This document shows, piece after piece, positions 13,896-26,291 of a stretch of DNA of 64,000 bases; the stretch's first letter is position 1; every line of letters starts with the position of its first letter. Made by a program: the position numbers and the translations under genes. The notes beneath the pieces are model-generated. The model was not told the origin of the DNA and did no database searches. It saw nothing but the letters and a program-made list of their open reading frames with translations. Source of the stretch: Paracentrotus lividus (lineage: Eukaryota > Echinodermata > Echinoidea > Camarodonta > Echinidae); contig CALNVZ010000641.1 in NCBI GenBank assembly GCA_940671915.1, forward strand, positions 4,630,482-4,694,481, in the 5' to 3' direction.

Positions 13896-15047
13896 TTATG
13901 CCTCCGCCATTACCAAATCAGAAATATATGGCACATTCTATCTATCTATGGTTTATCATATAGGCTAGGCCTACATGTATGAACAAAAGATGTCTTTGTA
14001 TACATGTATACAAAGACATACTTGACCTTGACCTTGTGACCTTGTAAATTTCTCATTAATTCAGATCAGTGCACTCAAGTATGTAACATGTGACAAAGTA
14101 TGAAGAGATCCATGAAACAGTTCTTGAGTTATCATGTGATGACCTTATTTCCCGTATTTATTGCCTCGTGACCTTTGACATTTGACCTCGAGTGACCCAA
14201 AAATCTTATCAGATCATTGTCACCCGTATGCACACATTTACACATAATAAGATGATTCTCGAAACGGTTCTTGAGTTATGTGGAACAAGCTATTTTCGCC
14301 ATATTTATTTGACCTGTGACCTTCGTACTTGACCTTGTGACTCCAAAATCTTATCAGATCATTGTTACTTACTATCAGTATGCAACACATTTACCAAGTA
14401 TGAAGATGATAGTGAAATGTTCTTGATGATTGTGGAACGAGCATATTTTCACCTATTTATTGACCTCTGTGACCTTTGACCTTTGGACGCTTATGACGTC
14501 CAAAAATCTAATCTAGTTCATTGGGGTCACCCATTTGGGCGAGCGGCGTTATTGCAAACAATGTACCAAGAGAAGTATGATCGCGTGAAACGGTTTTGAG
14601 TATATTGTGAGAACAGAGCTATTTTCCCACCTACTTATTTGTATCTCATGTGACCTTGTGACCTTTGACCATTATGACCCAACACTTTATTCATACACGT
14701 TGGTCTATTTGGGTCTCCAGTATGCTAACTATGTTACCAAGATGAAGGCATGATCCGTGAACGGTTCTTGAGTTAGTTGTGAGAAACGAGCTATTTTCAC
14801 CTACTTATTGACCTCTGTGACCTTTGACCTTTGACCTTGTGACCTCCAATTCTATCAGATCATTGTCACCGCATAGCTATGATGATACATGTACCAAGAT
14901 TGAAAATGATCTGTTAAACGGTTTTCTTAGTTATCGATGAGAACGGAAGTGGGCACGGACGTACGGACGTACGTACGTACGGACTAACGGACGGACGTGG
15001 ACAACCCGACATTATATGCCTCGCGTAGACTCGTCGCGGAGGCATAA
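13896..15047. mobile_element. TIR element with tandem AGGTCA-type half-site array
   Basis: Exact 12-bp terminal inverted repeats bound it: TTATGCCTCCGC at 13896-13907 and GCGGAGGCATAA at 15036-15047. The interior is an imperfect tandem array of roughly 150-200 bp units. Each unit contains TGACCTTTGACC-type words, then a CCAAAATCTTATCAGATCATTG-type segment, then a GAAACGGTTCTTGAGTTAT-type segment. Near the right end is a run of CGGACGTACG repeats (14952-14998). No protein is encoded. The same architecture is seen at 39133-40159. Confidence 0.7.
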
Positions 15048-18000
15048 AAAATTGGGAGTTGCTGCTTCCTTTTGCTTTCACAAGAGGGAGATAGAGCAAT
15101 GCCGCATCTGCTTGCTGCTCAGTTCGCCGTCGGGCCACGGAGAAAAGGGGCAAAGAATATACCATTCGGACATATTAAAAATTTGGAGCATATTAATCAT
15201 CGCTGCAGCGTATATAAATTCTTGTTAAGTTCTAATCAACATGTACATAGTGCATGCAGCGTGACTATGTATATGTAAGTGTTCTTTTCTATATCTCCTG
15301 TGAGGGACCTATTTTGCAATTGAACAAGTTTGTATTTAACTCTGCCAATCCCTCCTCTTAGGACGCGCCTACCCTAAGAAAAAGAGAAAGGTGAAATTTG
15401 GAATTCATCAGGATTTTCTTGTGCCAGTAGATAATTATATAGATTGTAGGTTAGTAAAAAAAAAAATTAAATGGATTTAATCCCTTCTAGAATGAAACTC
15501 TTCATATTATATCAAGAAAGAATATTTTGATTGATCCATTAATTGAAGGTTAATAATTGATTATAAGATGCTTAACCTGACCGGTAATAATCATTGATCA
15601 AATAAATGTAATGATTCTGCAAAATTTATGTACTAAAATTTAGTATGCTTATACTTGCAGACAAAATTCTAGAGAGTACTGAAACAAATGCATTTAAATT
15701 TCTTTTGGATTTTAATACACAAGGATGTACAGTACTGAAACTCCACTCCACTTGAAAAATAACAATAAAAAAAAAATCTTGTTTTATATAAAATGAAATT
15801 AATAATGGGGAGGAAATTCCTGAAAGCTTATCTTGAAATTTTTAACAATAACATTTTTCATGACAGACTGAAACAGTTTCTTATGTACTAAACTACATGT
15901 ATTTCCCTCTATTTGAAAAATATGTTACCATATCGATTAGGGATGTCAGGTGCTCGTGCTGAGCCCTGAAATCGAGCCCGAAATGTGTGCGTGGCCAACA
16001 TATCGTGATTGAAAAAAAAAAATGCACTAAAAAAAAAATCATTAAAATAATCACGGGCATGAAAGAGCTGATTGACTAAAAATTACCGTAGTTTAGAGTT
16101 ATATTCCAATATTAGGATCACTTTCTTCACAAGTAGAATCGGAAAATTCATCAAAATAGAGCAGTAAAGATGAGCTGCAAATACGTCACTAGGCACTGTA
16201 CGTGTTTGATCCGCATCGAGACGGCCATGGCACCGCTAAAATGCGCCTCTCGGAATAACATCACATTTTGACAACAAAACCTCGACCTGATCCTGATGTC
16301 AGAAAAATCCCAAATTTGGATATGCCATTCATAATATAGAGAGCAGTATCCATGCGCAGTTGCTAGTCCATAACCCCCGAAGTCATGTAGACATGAGCGT
16401 CAAAAAATAGTTCCCAATTCTAGCGATCTTTCATATGAAAATCAACTTTTTTGCAAAAGCAACTATATCATATCAATCATTGATATTTAAACTATAGTTT
16501 GGTAAAAAAATCCGGTGGAATTCGTGAGGGATCAGATCGAGGCGATCGCAAATATACGATGGACCCATATCATGAAAATCAACATCGAGGTCTGCCGCAC
16601 ACGGTCTACTCGGTGACGAGCGTGGCATGCGCCCTTGCGAAATGCATGGGCACAATCCGAAGTTTTTACAGCTAAAAACTACTTTCCGCAATCAAACTGT
16701 CTATTTTTGTCTACTACAAATGTTCAGAGTAAGTTTTTCATGATTAAGGATTTCATTATTCAATTCATAACTCGTTATTATCATTAAAAAAAGAAGTTGA
16801 TTTGTTGATTGTGTGGAAACCAAAATTACGGGGGCAAAGTACAAAAGACGGAAGAGCATGAGGTCATCGTCTTGCCTACCTTCCACGTGCTTGCGAGTGA
16901 AATTTCCATTGTAACTTCCGGGAAACGGGCTGTTACTTTCAGCGTACGCACTCCCTTATATTTGGCAAAATGAATTGCCACGAGTGAAAAATGCATGAAA
17001 TAATATGTTTCAAGGGAAATGACATGAAAATAAATACCTCACGTGATGTACAATGTCGTAGTTATTGTGTATTTATACAAATAAATATATACAAATGTTA
17101 TTTTGCCGATATGATCGTGAAAATTCGACAGATTCTATGGACAGTCTTACCATATTCTTGTTGGAAAGGTAAACAAGTGAATACATTTTCATTTAGGAAA
17201 GTGCTTGGGGTTTATGGTAATTGTTTGTCCAAAGTTCCATTTTGGGTTGCCATGGCAACTAAGTCTCTTTTCATTTTCAGGATTCTCAGATTGTATATGC
17301 ATTTTCTGTTGTTTCCTTTCTCCTGTAAGGGCAAAACTGACAGAAGAATTACATTTTCCCAAATTTTTCTATTTTCTTTGTTTTTTTAACTGACGAGAAT
17401 CACAATTTTCCAAATTTTCTTATTAATTCTTTGTTTTGTCACCATGGCAACCATTATCGTCACTTCATTTTAAATGTTCTGTTTTCAAATTGCTATAATA
17501 TATGCATTTTATGATGTTTCCCATCTTACAATAAGGTTTTACTGGCGAGAATTACAATTTTTCTGAATTTTCTTATTATTTTCTTTGTTTTGTCTATACG
17601 TCCTTTTGATCATATGTATTTTTAATGTTTGTATTGTTTTCAATGATCTTTAGCTTGTAGTATGAAAAACACATACATATATTATTACTTGCATCGAAGA
17701 TCCTTTGAGATATGACTGATTATATATAATTTAACATTAAAACAAATAATACATTACTTTCACTGTAGACCCAGGCGGTGCCGTGGCTACACAAATAAGT
17801 CAATGGGAAATCTTCAGGAATATCCCCAAAATAAATATTCAAAAAATCGTAACTCAAACATGGTTAATATTTTTTTCCATTTTTTTCCTGTAGTTTTGAT
17901 AAATATGCATCTTTCAGCTACATCATTTTGGTTTAGATACAAGACATTTCAATTTTGTCCAACATCCCTAATATCATGTAACAGAAATGATGCAGAAAAT

Positions 18001-18892
18001 TGCCTCAAAGCTATTCTTTGGAAATTTGTGAAAAGCATTATTTAGGGCCTCAGACAGAGAACTTCCGTACACATTATGTATTCATGGGTATTTCCCAGAT
18101 TTCAACTACCGTTCATAAAAAATGTTTTCCTTTGGTTCACACAGGTATCACATCATGTGGTTTTTGATAACATGGATACACATATCAGATTACTTTCATT
18201 ATTTAATTATTAATACAGAAGTGGTTAGCAATATCCTGATGTACTATTCCCTTAAAACAAAGCAAAACAATATAATACAAGTCTGGCCTTTGTATTGCAT
18301 TATGTAAATTTAACCAATTTTAACATTACAATTACAGAATTTTCACAATTTTTGACTAAATTTAGTAATTAAACAATGGATAATATTTTGACTTTGGTGA
18401 TGCTTTATGAAATGACCTTTAATATATTAAAATTAATTTTTCGCGAGGATAAGTTGCAAATACAAACTACAATGTGCATACATGTATACAGTACATTTGT
18501 TTTCAGGTACATGTAGGGTCTATAAATTGATTTTGCGATTTTGAGATGTTTTCATTACCATAAAATAGCCTATGTTGAAGTGGAAATTTTCTCGAAGATG
18601 GTCTCTCGAATTCATAATAAACCACCGCCAAAATAACCACTCATACAGTATATAACGACATTATTTATATCTTATCATGCCATTATCTACATAGACATAC
18701 ACATAACCTTGCCTCAATCACAGTCAAAACAGACTATGTAAAAGCCCAGGGCTCCTCCCGGATTTTAGTATCCTGAATTTCACCCTTCCCAATTCCTGTT
18801 GCGGAAATGAGCTAATTCTATCAATTTTCCTGCAATATCACTCTTTTATAACTTATCTAGAACAAAGGTTATTATCATACATGACTGATGTC
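15048..18892. other. Unassigned non-coding stretch
   Basis: No recognisable exon was found on either strand. A more GC-rich part at about 16180-16700 has open frames on both strands but no splice signals or family resemblance I can name. From about 16950 to 18300 the sequence is AT-rich, with a few open frames that look random. Confidence 0.45.
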
Positions 18893-19044
18893 ATGTATTA
18901 CGGTTTACAAAATAGGACCCCATGGAAATAAAGCCTTTTCGGCTTTCATGGGCTATCCTGTCAGTGTGTCTTTTACTTTTCATTTATACATGTATGTTAT
19001 ATTGTTTGCACTCAACGAATAAATCAATCAATCAATCAATCAAT
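18893..19044 (+). mobile_element. Retroposon 3' end with (ATCA)n tail
   Basis: A short hairpin segment (ACCCCATGGAAATAAAGCC ... GGCTTTCATGGGCTATCCTG) is followed by an AT-rich spacer, TGCACTCAACGAATAAATCA, and then five tandem ATCA units. A hairpin followed by a simple-repeat tail is how several non-LTR retrotransposon lineages and their SINEs end. It parallels 13468-13580. Looser relatives with ATTGA or ATGA tails are near 41575-41670 and 50355-50450. No reverse transcriptase remains nearby. Confidence 0.5.
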
Positions 19045-19469
19045 GTACAGTAGGCCTATAGTCTTTTATAATATAAAAACAAAATTAAAAGCTAAACAGA
19101 AATATATACAGGTAAATAGATTGATTATTGTCATGTACAAACATGAGTTTGTAGATCTATTTAATATGGTATCTGGACTGCAGCACAAAATGTACAGGAC
19201 AAATTTGATATAAAAATAGAAAAGTGTTGTAATGTATTTATCGCCATGGTCATTAAAAAACTCAAATTAAGTCCTTAATCCTAATCTTAAATGGTGGCCA
19301 TTTCCGGATATATGTGTAGACAAATTTGATTGAAGTATTGATGAAGTCATACATTGTACATGCATTGAAATATAAATTGAACAACTGGATCTTAATTCTC
19401 TATAAATATAGCAATGAGGTTTTTGCAATGTAAAATTAAATTGGATGCACACTGTACAATGTAAAAATA

Positions 19470-19608
19470 TATATTTTTTTTCTTTCTTTTTTAAATTTAT
19501 TTCTTTATTTTTTTTTTGTTTTTATTTTTTTTTTAATATATATTATTTATTTATTATTTATTATTTATTTTTTTTTTTTTTATTTTTTTTTTTTTGGGGG
19601 GGGGGTAT
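19470..19608 (+). repeat. T/A-rich tract ending in a T-run to G-run junction
   Basis: About 130 bases of T with scattered A (TTTATTTATT patterns) switch abruptly to a run of ten G at about 19597. The same T-run to G-run arrangement occurs at about 31190-31321 and 42975-43018, and in complement at about 44250. Confidence 0.8.
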
Positions 19609-21344
19609 CAAAGTATCCTGACATTCCCAGCAATCACTTTAAAAGAATATAGATCTGTAAAATACTACATGTACATTTTGTAACTCAAAGTTGGAGAATC
19701 AGAGGTAGAAACTGACAGATAAAATGGAACACCGTGATCAAATAAAAAACATTTGTTACATGTACATGTACATGTATGTACATGTACATTGTAAAGATCA
19801 ATTTTCATGAAAAGATAACAAAGTTTATACAATAGTATGGAGGCTTGATCAACTAGTCTGTACAAGCTGGAAATATTATATCATTGTATAAAGATTAATT
19901 ACAACCTGGTTGTGTTTGCTATTTCCTTACAAGAAAAAAAGGCTTTGAATATAGTTGTGTGTGTTATTGTTATGTTCTGAGTTGAATAATATAGGGATAC
20001 AGACAAAATTTTAAGGACTTCATCATATTTTCAAGAAGTGGATACATGTATATACATTGTACCTAATCAAATATTCAGAACATTACAATGTATGCTACAA
20101 ACAATTTTTGAGGAAATACATGTAAGTCCAATGAAAGTGTTATTTTTTTTAATATCCACAATGAGTGAGTTTAAATGAGAATGAAACATTTGGACTGATA
20201 GTAGGGATGTCCACTAAAAAAAGTTATTTTTAAGTTGTTTTTGCTAGGTTTACTGGATAGAGCATTTTAAAAGAAACATTTTGGTACTTGAATTATCACA
20301 ATTGGATGTTCCATTTCAAAGACATGACCCAAAGAGTGTCCCAGATTACCAATGAGCTGCTAGAACACTTTTACAAGTTTCAGACAAAGCCAGAAAATGC
20401 AATAAAAGCTCAAGTTTATTGTCCTTTTGTCTTTGATTTAGTAAACCAAATCATACCAAACATTTTCTATGTGTGTATCAACATGAAATGAGATTATGAG
20501 CAGATTATACAAATAGTTATGGCAGTACAAAACTGATGGTTTGACATGTACCGTATGTGATCCAATATGACCACCGTGGAAAAATACTCCATAGGGCATG
20601 TTTCAATATAGGAACACTCTAGACAATATTTAGGCTATTTCATGGTGGTGTGGCTAAGAGCTGAGTGTTGGAGAGGGTAGAGTATTTTTAAAACTTAAAT
20701 GGCCAGTGGAAAACATTGTTCTTTGTTTTTTACCCCAAATACATTTTTTTTCAAAAATAGTTAAATTTTATAGATATCCACTTTTCCTTATCTGAATCTA
20801 TTCCAATCATGAGAAATTCCAGTCATAACACACATCACACAGAAGCATCACTTTGAACACGCTGTGGGTTTCTGACCATCATTGGTTATGGTTGGATTTG
20901 TGCCCAAGTAGATCTCTAAGGGTACCATAGTGCTGGTATATGTACATTTGTACATGAATAGTGTACCTCTCTGACATTTATTGTATTTTTCAATCACTCC
21001 CTCTCTGTGGAAAATGGTTTACCAAAAGTGATTAGTATTAAAGAATAAGAGGCATTTAAAGCACCATAGTCCCATACGTGTAAATTCCTGTTTGCTCAAT
21101 TATTCAGCGTAAGACAAGTAGATCACATAATGTTTTAACTTAAATAATTGGTTTTATTGTAAAGAAGCCTTTGTGTTGATTTCATATCCTAATTTGCATT
21201 TTCAAAGGCACAGCGCCACATTAAAATGTAAGCTAAGTGTCCCACTTTGTTTGAATATGACCTATGGAGATCCTCACATAGGCCCAATATGTGTGATGAT
21301 TTTGTGAAACCTGTATACATGTACATGTCCTCCCATGAAAAGAA
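19609..21344. other. Unassigned non-coding stretch
   Basis: This is AT-rich sequence with several ACATGTAC microsatellite clusters, for example at 19757-19790. No exon, RNA gene or paired transposon ends were recognised. Confidence 0.5.
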
Positions 21345-21425
21345 TACTGTAAAGTGGTTATTTTCGCAGTGGTTTTATTTTCACAAATTTCACGAGTCCC
21401 TCTTCGCAAAAATTTACATTTTAAG
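21345..21425. repeat. Partial TACTGTA-type miniature element
   Basis: TACTGTAAAGTGGTTATTTT, then TCGCAGTGGTTTTATTTTCA and TTCACGAG, follow the same plan as the end of the complete element at 38527-38734 (TACTGTA, then alternating TTCGC and TTTTC words). The opposite end is not present, so this is a single end. Confidence 0.4.
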
Positions 21426-21854
21426 ATGATAAGGATATTTTATAGTGATGAAAACATCACAAAACTCACAAAATTACCCAATGAAAAAGACAATTTACAT
21501 GAAATAAAAGAGTATTGGGGAAGTTGTTCATGTACATGTATCACATCACACATCTTGGGCCCATTGCCAGTGTGAGGATCTCCATAGCGGTAGGGATCAC
21601 AGCATTTATATGCTGCGAACTTCCATATTATTTATTTACTTTTTCTCAAAATTAAAGCTGATATGTTTTTGGTTTTTTTTCTGCTTTACTCACCACTTTG
21701 GGTAATGTATCAAGAATCTATTACCATCATTATTATGCAAACTCAAAAATCTGGAGTTACATGTGTACATGGAGACATAACTTTAAACTTATGAGTTATT
21801 TATCAGTACTTCAAGTGCAATACTTGCGGAATAAAAAAAAAATTATAGAATTTC

Positions 21855-22050
21855 ACGATTTGACCTCTATGACCCTTGACCTTTGACCTACATACTCCAA
21901 ATCTATTCACATAACTTTCTTATGGTGATAATACTATCCCCAAGTTTCTCTAGTGGTTCTTCAGATATTGTGATAAAGAGCAAATGGGACGTAAGGATGG
22001 ACAACCAGAAAACATGATGCATCCCGGCACCACCTTTAGCGGTAGAGGTA
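21855..22050. repeat. Fragment related to the half-site array elements
   Basis: TTTGACCTCTATGACCCTTG and GACCTTTGACC words open the fragment. CCAAATCTATTCACATAACT and GTGGTTCTTCAGATATTGTG follow, then ACGTAAGGATGGACAACC. It ends in GGCACCACCTTTAGCGGTAG and a degenerate right terminus. This order matches a single unit plus the right end of the element at 13896-15047. The left end was not found. Confidence 0.5.
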
Positions 22051-22053
22051 TAA

Positions 22054-22496
22054 GGCTGGGTTCACATGTAGAGCTATACTGCACGGGTATACGGCTCGTT
22101 TTGCGAGGGCACGCGAATAGCTTGAATTGAACATGCCACATTCCTGTGTCAAGCAATACAATTTCAAAATACCGGGTCGCATCGGAGGGAACTGCCCGAA
22201 AATTGAGTATAGCTGCATTTCGTATAGCATACGGGAATCGCGCATGTTCGATTTCTTTTCAGCGTATACCTTCCTTCATCTGCAATTCATGCGTATAAAA
22301 GTTTTGTAGTTCCCCAATTATGATTTATTAACTATTCTTCTCCTCATATTAGCCTCCACAACCCCAGCTACATGTAGTACGAGGAAAGTCAAATGTTCTT
22401 TGTTTGAAGTGTCCATGTCATCAGCTAAAAGTATGAAATAGGCCGATATACCTGTATAGCATAGCGAATAGCGTATACTTTTATGAGAGCCCAGCC
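22054..22496. mobile_element. PIF/Harbinger-like miniature element
   Basis: The ends are inverted repeats, GGCTGGGTTC on the left and GAGCCCAGCC on the right, flanked by TAA at 22051-22053 and 22497-22499. Three-base TWA duplications and GGC/GGG-starting ends are known for PIF/Harbinger transposons. The 443-bp interior has further inverted words (GTATACGG / GCGTATAC) and no coding capacity. It sits only 28 bases downstream of the splice donor of the exon at 22525-22722, inside the intron. Confidence 0.6.
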
Positions 22497-22524
22497 TAAA
22501 AGGCACCTTTGAGCAGTAACTTAC

Positions 22525-22722
22525 CGTGCTTCCCCCTGTGCCCGTCCCAAGAGGGTGTCTCTGCGGTGCCGTTGGTCCAGGCTGAGGCACGTCATACCTC
22601 GTAGGGGTTTGGCTCTCCGATGGCAGACGACTCGCCCAGTTGTTGCGCGAGACCCCCGGGTTTGTGACCACACCAGGATCTCCAGTGCCGGAGTTCCATG
22701 AGTTGTCTCTGCTTGGTGGGAA
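22525..22722 (-). CDS. Shared internal exon, ARHGAP-like locus
   Basis: This is a 66-codon internal exon on the minus strand. On the coding strand the acceptor is a pyrimidine-containing TTTACACCATTCCAG just before the exon, and the donor is ACG|GTAAGT just after it. It begins and ends in phase 0, matching the phase-0 donors of the three upstream coding exons at 24104, 28440 and 35681. The residues are Pro, Thr, Gly, Ser and Asn rich with no domain, as expected of a disordered linker between the N-terminal part and the catalytic body. Another frame of this stretch is open for part of it but stops inside the exon, which supports the frame chosen. Joining to each upstream exon is inference from phase and order. 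The PIF-like element lies immediately downstream. Confidence 0.6.
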
Positions 22723-23318
22723 CTGGAATGGTGTAAAGAGATGTAAAATAATCATTAGAATAATAATGAATAATTTCATTTCGTTCAAGGTTTGTTTTTA
22801 ATAACTCATTGATAAAACGCATTGTCTGGTTTATCGAAATTTGATACAGATCGTGTACGATCTGTGACATTTTCTGAAGTAACAACTGCTCTGCATTATA
22901 AATTCCATGTACGTATCAATGACAACTTCAACCTTGGATACCCTACCCAATCCTAAACCAGACAAAAAAAAAAAAATCCTAATTCGGCAAACTAGACCAT
23001 AACCTACATCTTAGACGGAATAAAGCTCGGGAGCGATTGTTGCAGGAGCAAACGCCGCGTCACCATGTTCAGGACCTAACAAATACTTGAAAACAAAATT
23101 ACAGTATCTTTATATCATAAAATACAGAACTTTTACATTTACTACTTTGCCTTCAACTAGGAGAACTCAGGTGCACTTTTTCCATGATGTTTCTGAGTGA
23201 TACCAGCATTACAACATGTATCTGAACCCCAAAATTGTTGTCCATGTTATGATTGGCAAGAGTTTGTGCTTGCAAAGAAGGTTAGTGCAGTGTATTTCCT
23301 CATAATCATTCCTTGTAC

Positions 23319-24104
23319 CTTTGTATCATTCTTATCTTCCTCTTTGTTATTTGAAACTTTCACACTCCTTGAAACCCTGGCAATCTTGCCCAACTTGGCC
23401 GAGACATTAGCCATCTTCTGTGACATCCTCTCATGGAAACCCTCGTGCCCTTCCAAGCTTCCATCGCTCGATCGTCTCTCCTTTTTCTTTCGGCGAGCCG
23501 CGAATGCGAAACCGTGACTAGATTTTCTTTTTGTGACATCTGAGGTTGAAGCATCGTTGTCCGATCCCCCGATGCTATCTGTCTCACCCTCCTCGTTGAT
23601 GACTTCTGAGATGCTGTTCAAGGAGGAGAGACTGACGGACAACCCCATGCGAAGTGCTTGAGGATTGTTGCTTTGGTCAGCAGCATCGGCTTCATCTCTT
23701 CTGTCTTGGTATTCCTGCTCCAGACGATCCACTTTGGTCTCCACCTCCTGTAGTCTGGTCTCCAGTTGTTGGTGCTCCACGGCAAGTTTCTTGATCAAGG
23801 TTCCTAGGTCTTCCTCCTCTCCATCGGGACACTTCAAGACAGTCTCCTGGAGCTCCCCAGAGTTCCTTCGGTCAACAACCTCGTATATGTGAAACGAAAG
23901 GTCTCTGACCAGCTTGCTTCGGACACTTCCTGGGTTCTCATGATTCCCTAACTCTGTACTTTCGCTTATCAGGTCTACCCGATTCTCCGTTTTGCTTAAC
24001 TGACTCTTAACTTCCTCCTGCTTTTTCAAAATATTCTTAACCTGCTCCAAGTCTCCAACGTTATCAACAGTTTCATCACTTCCTCTTTCGTTGTCCGTTT
24101 CCAT
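23319..24104 (-). CDS. Alternative first coding exon, coiled-coil N-terminus
   Basis: This is a 262-codon open exon on the minus strand. The ATG has a good context (A at -3, G at +4). An in-frame TAA lies 15 bases upstream with no usable acceptor between, so it reads as a first coding exon. The best donor is ACAAAG|GTACAAG in phase 0, weaker than the neighbours' GTAAGT. If it is not used, the frame runs 24 codons further to a stop at 23247. Residues about 16-45 and 98-138 are heptad-like and charged (coiled coil). Residues 190-215 are very basic (KRK ... RRKKKERR) and resemble a basic patch in the exon at 26872-28440. Residues 140-190 are acidic and Ser-rich. No catalytic domain is present and the family is not recognised from sequence alone. 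The next exon on the strand, 22525-22722, is 596 bases downstream in matching phase. Confidence 0.6.
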
Positions 24105-25232
24105 TTTTATATGAATTTATAGTAAACTCCAAGGTATCGTCCACAAGAATGCCAAGAAAATTGATTTTAAAAAGCATTTGCCGTCTGTTGCATGAACACT
24201 ACCACATGAAGTGTCAAATAGTGGTACACAAAATTTGTACGCTCTATACAAGATGAATGCGAAGGAGCACTGAATTCTTGGGGTGATTCTATTGAATAAA
24301 GACTTTCAAAATCTGCCTCTGATTTCCTTATCTATTCATTTGCATTTTGGTCATGTGGTTCTTCAATGGAATCTCTATTGTGAGGTCTATTTTTGTGTTC
24401 TTGTTTCCTGGAACAAAAATAACTGTCAACCAAACAATGTACCCTACATCTACATTGTTACCTTAGTTGTTAAAAATTATAGGAAAACATGTATGAGATT
24501 AACAGTTTCCAAAATAAAAAATTCCAATATAGTGTGCCAGCGTTAAACACAGACTACATGTACATGTACATGTACTTTGACAGTTGACATTGCATGTAAA
24601 TACAAATGTATGTACAACTTTTATAATGATATTGATGGATGACATTGTTTATTGTTACACGATTGGATTTCGGGCTGGCATGTTTATTTGTTATTTCAAT
24701 AAAAATGTGAACTTACAAGTTTAATGCAAAATTTGTAATTGAATATTCAGACCTCAATAAAGAATAATGGTCCTTTGTACAGTAATTTATTTTTTCTGTC
24801 AGAATTGACACAAGTACTTTTGAAAGGTGAGATATCACTTCTTTGCAAAATTCCATCCTATGCTTGAAATATAAAATGGACAGTCACTATGGCAACTGGG
24901 TCTATTTCACAGTTTCTCACAATCCCAGCAATTCTATCATCACCAATAAATTGAAAGGTTCTGTTTGAGGTGTATGATTCTTTGTGTTTTTCATATTCTT
25001 CAAAATACAGAAGAAGGGCATATCAAAGAAGCGTCACCAATCGCAAAATCAAACTTGGACAGTAAAATTTTCTTCTTTTAAAGACAAAATTATCTTGAAA
25101 CAAATATTTAGTGTTTTGACTGCTTTTCTGTTTTCATTAATAATTTCCTAGATTTTAAAGAGGAAATTGGCTACATATATTGTTTTCAAGCCTGGCAAAT
25201 TTTCTATTTTTAAACCCATGTACATCAATGTA
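24105..25232. other. Intronic or upstream non-coding stretch
   Basis: This is AT-rich sequence upstream of the minus-strand exon ending at 24104. A promoter for that exon would lie here, but I see no convincing core element. An ACATGTAC cluster is near 24555. Confidence 0.4.
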
Positions 25233-26291
25233 CAGTTGAGGCCAGAAGTTTACATACACTCAAGGAATTCAATGAAAATTGTTCACTTGTTAAACATCAC
25301 ACTGTACATGTATAATTTACTGTACATGTACATGTATCTGCAGAACAGTTCTATGATAACAAATTTGGTATCAAATAAAAGAGCATAATAGCTCTTTCAC
25401 ATGACTGGGATTCCAATGGGATTAAAGAATATTTCAATTGGAATATTCTTTGTAGAAAAAAGTAATATTTGTGCAAAATTATTCCATTGTCAGTCATTAT
25501 GTTTTCAAACATCGTTTCATAGAAATATATAAATGTCAAATCTATGATTGATCTTACATTTTCTATCATGATATGTCACCACTGAACCAAAAAAGTGTAA
25601 TCTGAAATGTATGTGTTGAGAAGTAATGAGCACAAATATGAAATATTTTGGCCAATTCTTTTTTTTTTTTATTTGTCTAAAATATGAAGATTTTTTTGGG
25701 GGAAAATGATATCTAAATTTTATTCAGCTCCTGATAACCAACCAATGTGATAAAATAGCATGACATACCAGGGCGCTACAAACCCACTTGCCCGCTTGCC
25801 CGGGGCAAGTGAAAACCACTGGCGGGCAAGTAAAGATCAAATTCACTTGCCCGATTGGGCAAGCCATGATTTGAGAGCAAGATTTTTGTGCGACATTTCA
25901 CCTCAAAATCACAATAAAATATGTGTTTATGAATATGAATCAGACGAAATATCGCACACAAAAAATGCCTTAAAATTCTTGTGTACAATCTTCCTATACG
26001 CTCGTCATTTGTGGACTCTTATTAGGTCTCAGATGGTAGTTGCTATTAAGAATTAAATCTTGATTAGGGTCTAAACAAAGAAAATGAAAAGAAAATACGG
26101 GCAAGTGTCTTTTTCTTGTGGGCAAGCAAAAAATACAATTTTTGTAGAGGCCTGCATACCCATTTGTTTGATACCAAATTTGTCATCATACCACAATTAT
26201 GTTATAAGATATAGTAAATTTCAATTTTTTAAAGCGTACAATATTTATTGAATTTCCTGGGTGTATGTATTAAAACTTCTGGCCTCAACTG
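25233..26291. mobile_element. Tc1/mariner-type element without transposase
   Basis: The left end CAGTTGAGGCCAGAAGTTTA and its inverted copy at the right end (finishing CTTCTGGCCTCAACTG) are flanked by TA on both sides. This end sequence closely resembles Tc1-family transposons of vertebrates and invertebrates, whose TIRs begin CAGTTGA and include AAGTTTACATACAC. The 1059-bp span has no transposase frame and contains a second element at 25769-26154. It is a non-autonomous copy lying in the intron between the exons at 28440 and 24104. Confidence 0.75.
25769..26154. mobile_element. hAT-like miniature element nested in Tc1-type element
   Basis: The ends CAGGGCGCTAC and GTAGAGGCCTG are imperfect inverted repeats (8 of 11). 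The word CATAC flanks it on both sides. Just inside each end is a characteristic GGGCAAGT / ACTTGCCCG word repeated several times (about 25787-25863 and 26099-26126). It splits the Tc1-type element at 25233-26291, so it inserted later. Class assignment rests on end shape only. Confidence 0.5.

Noticed and set aside
22592..22885. 97-residue minus frame overlapping the shared exon
   Set aside because: It stops inside the exon and ignores the acceptor; the phase-0 frame is consistent with the neighbouring donors.
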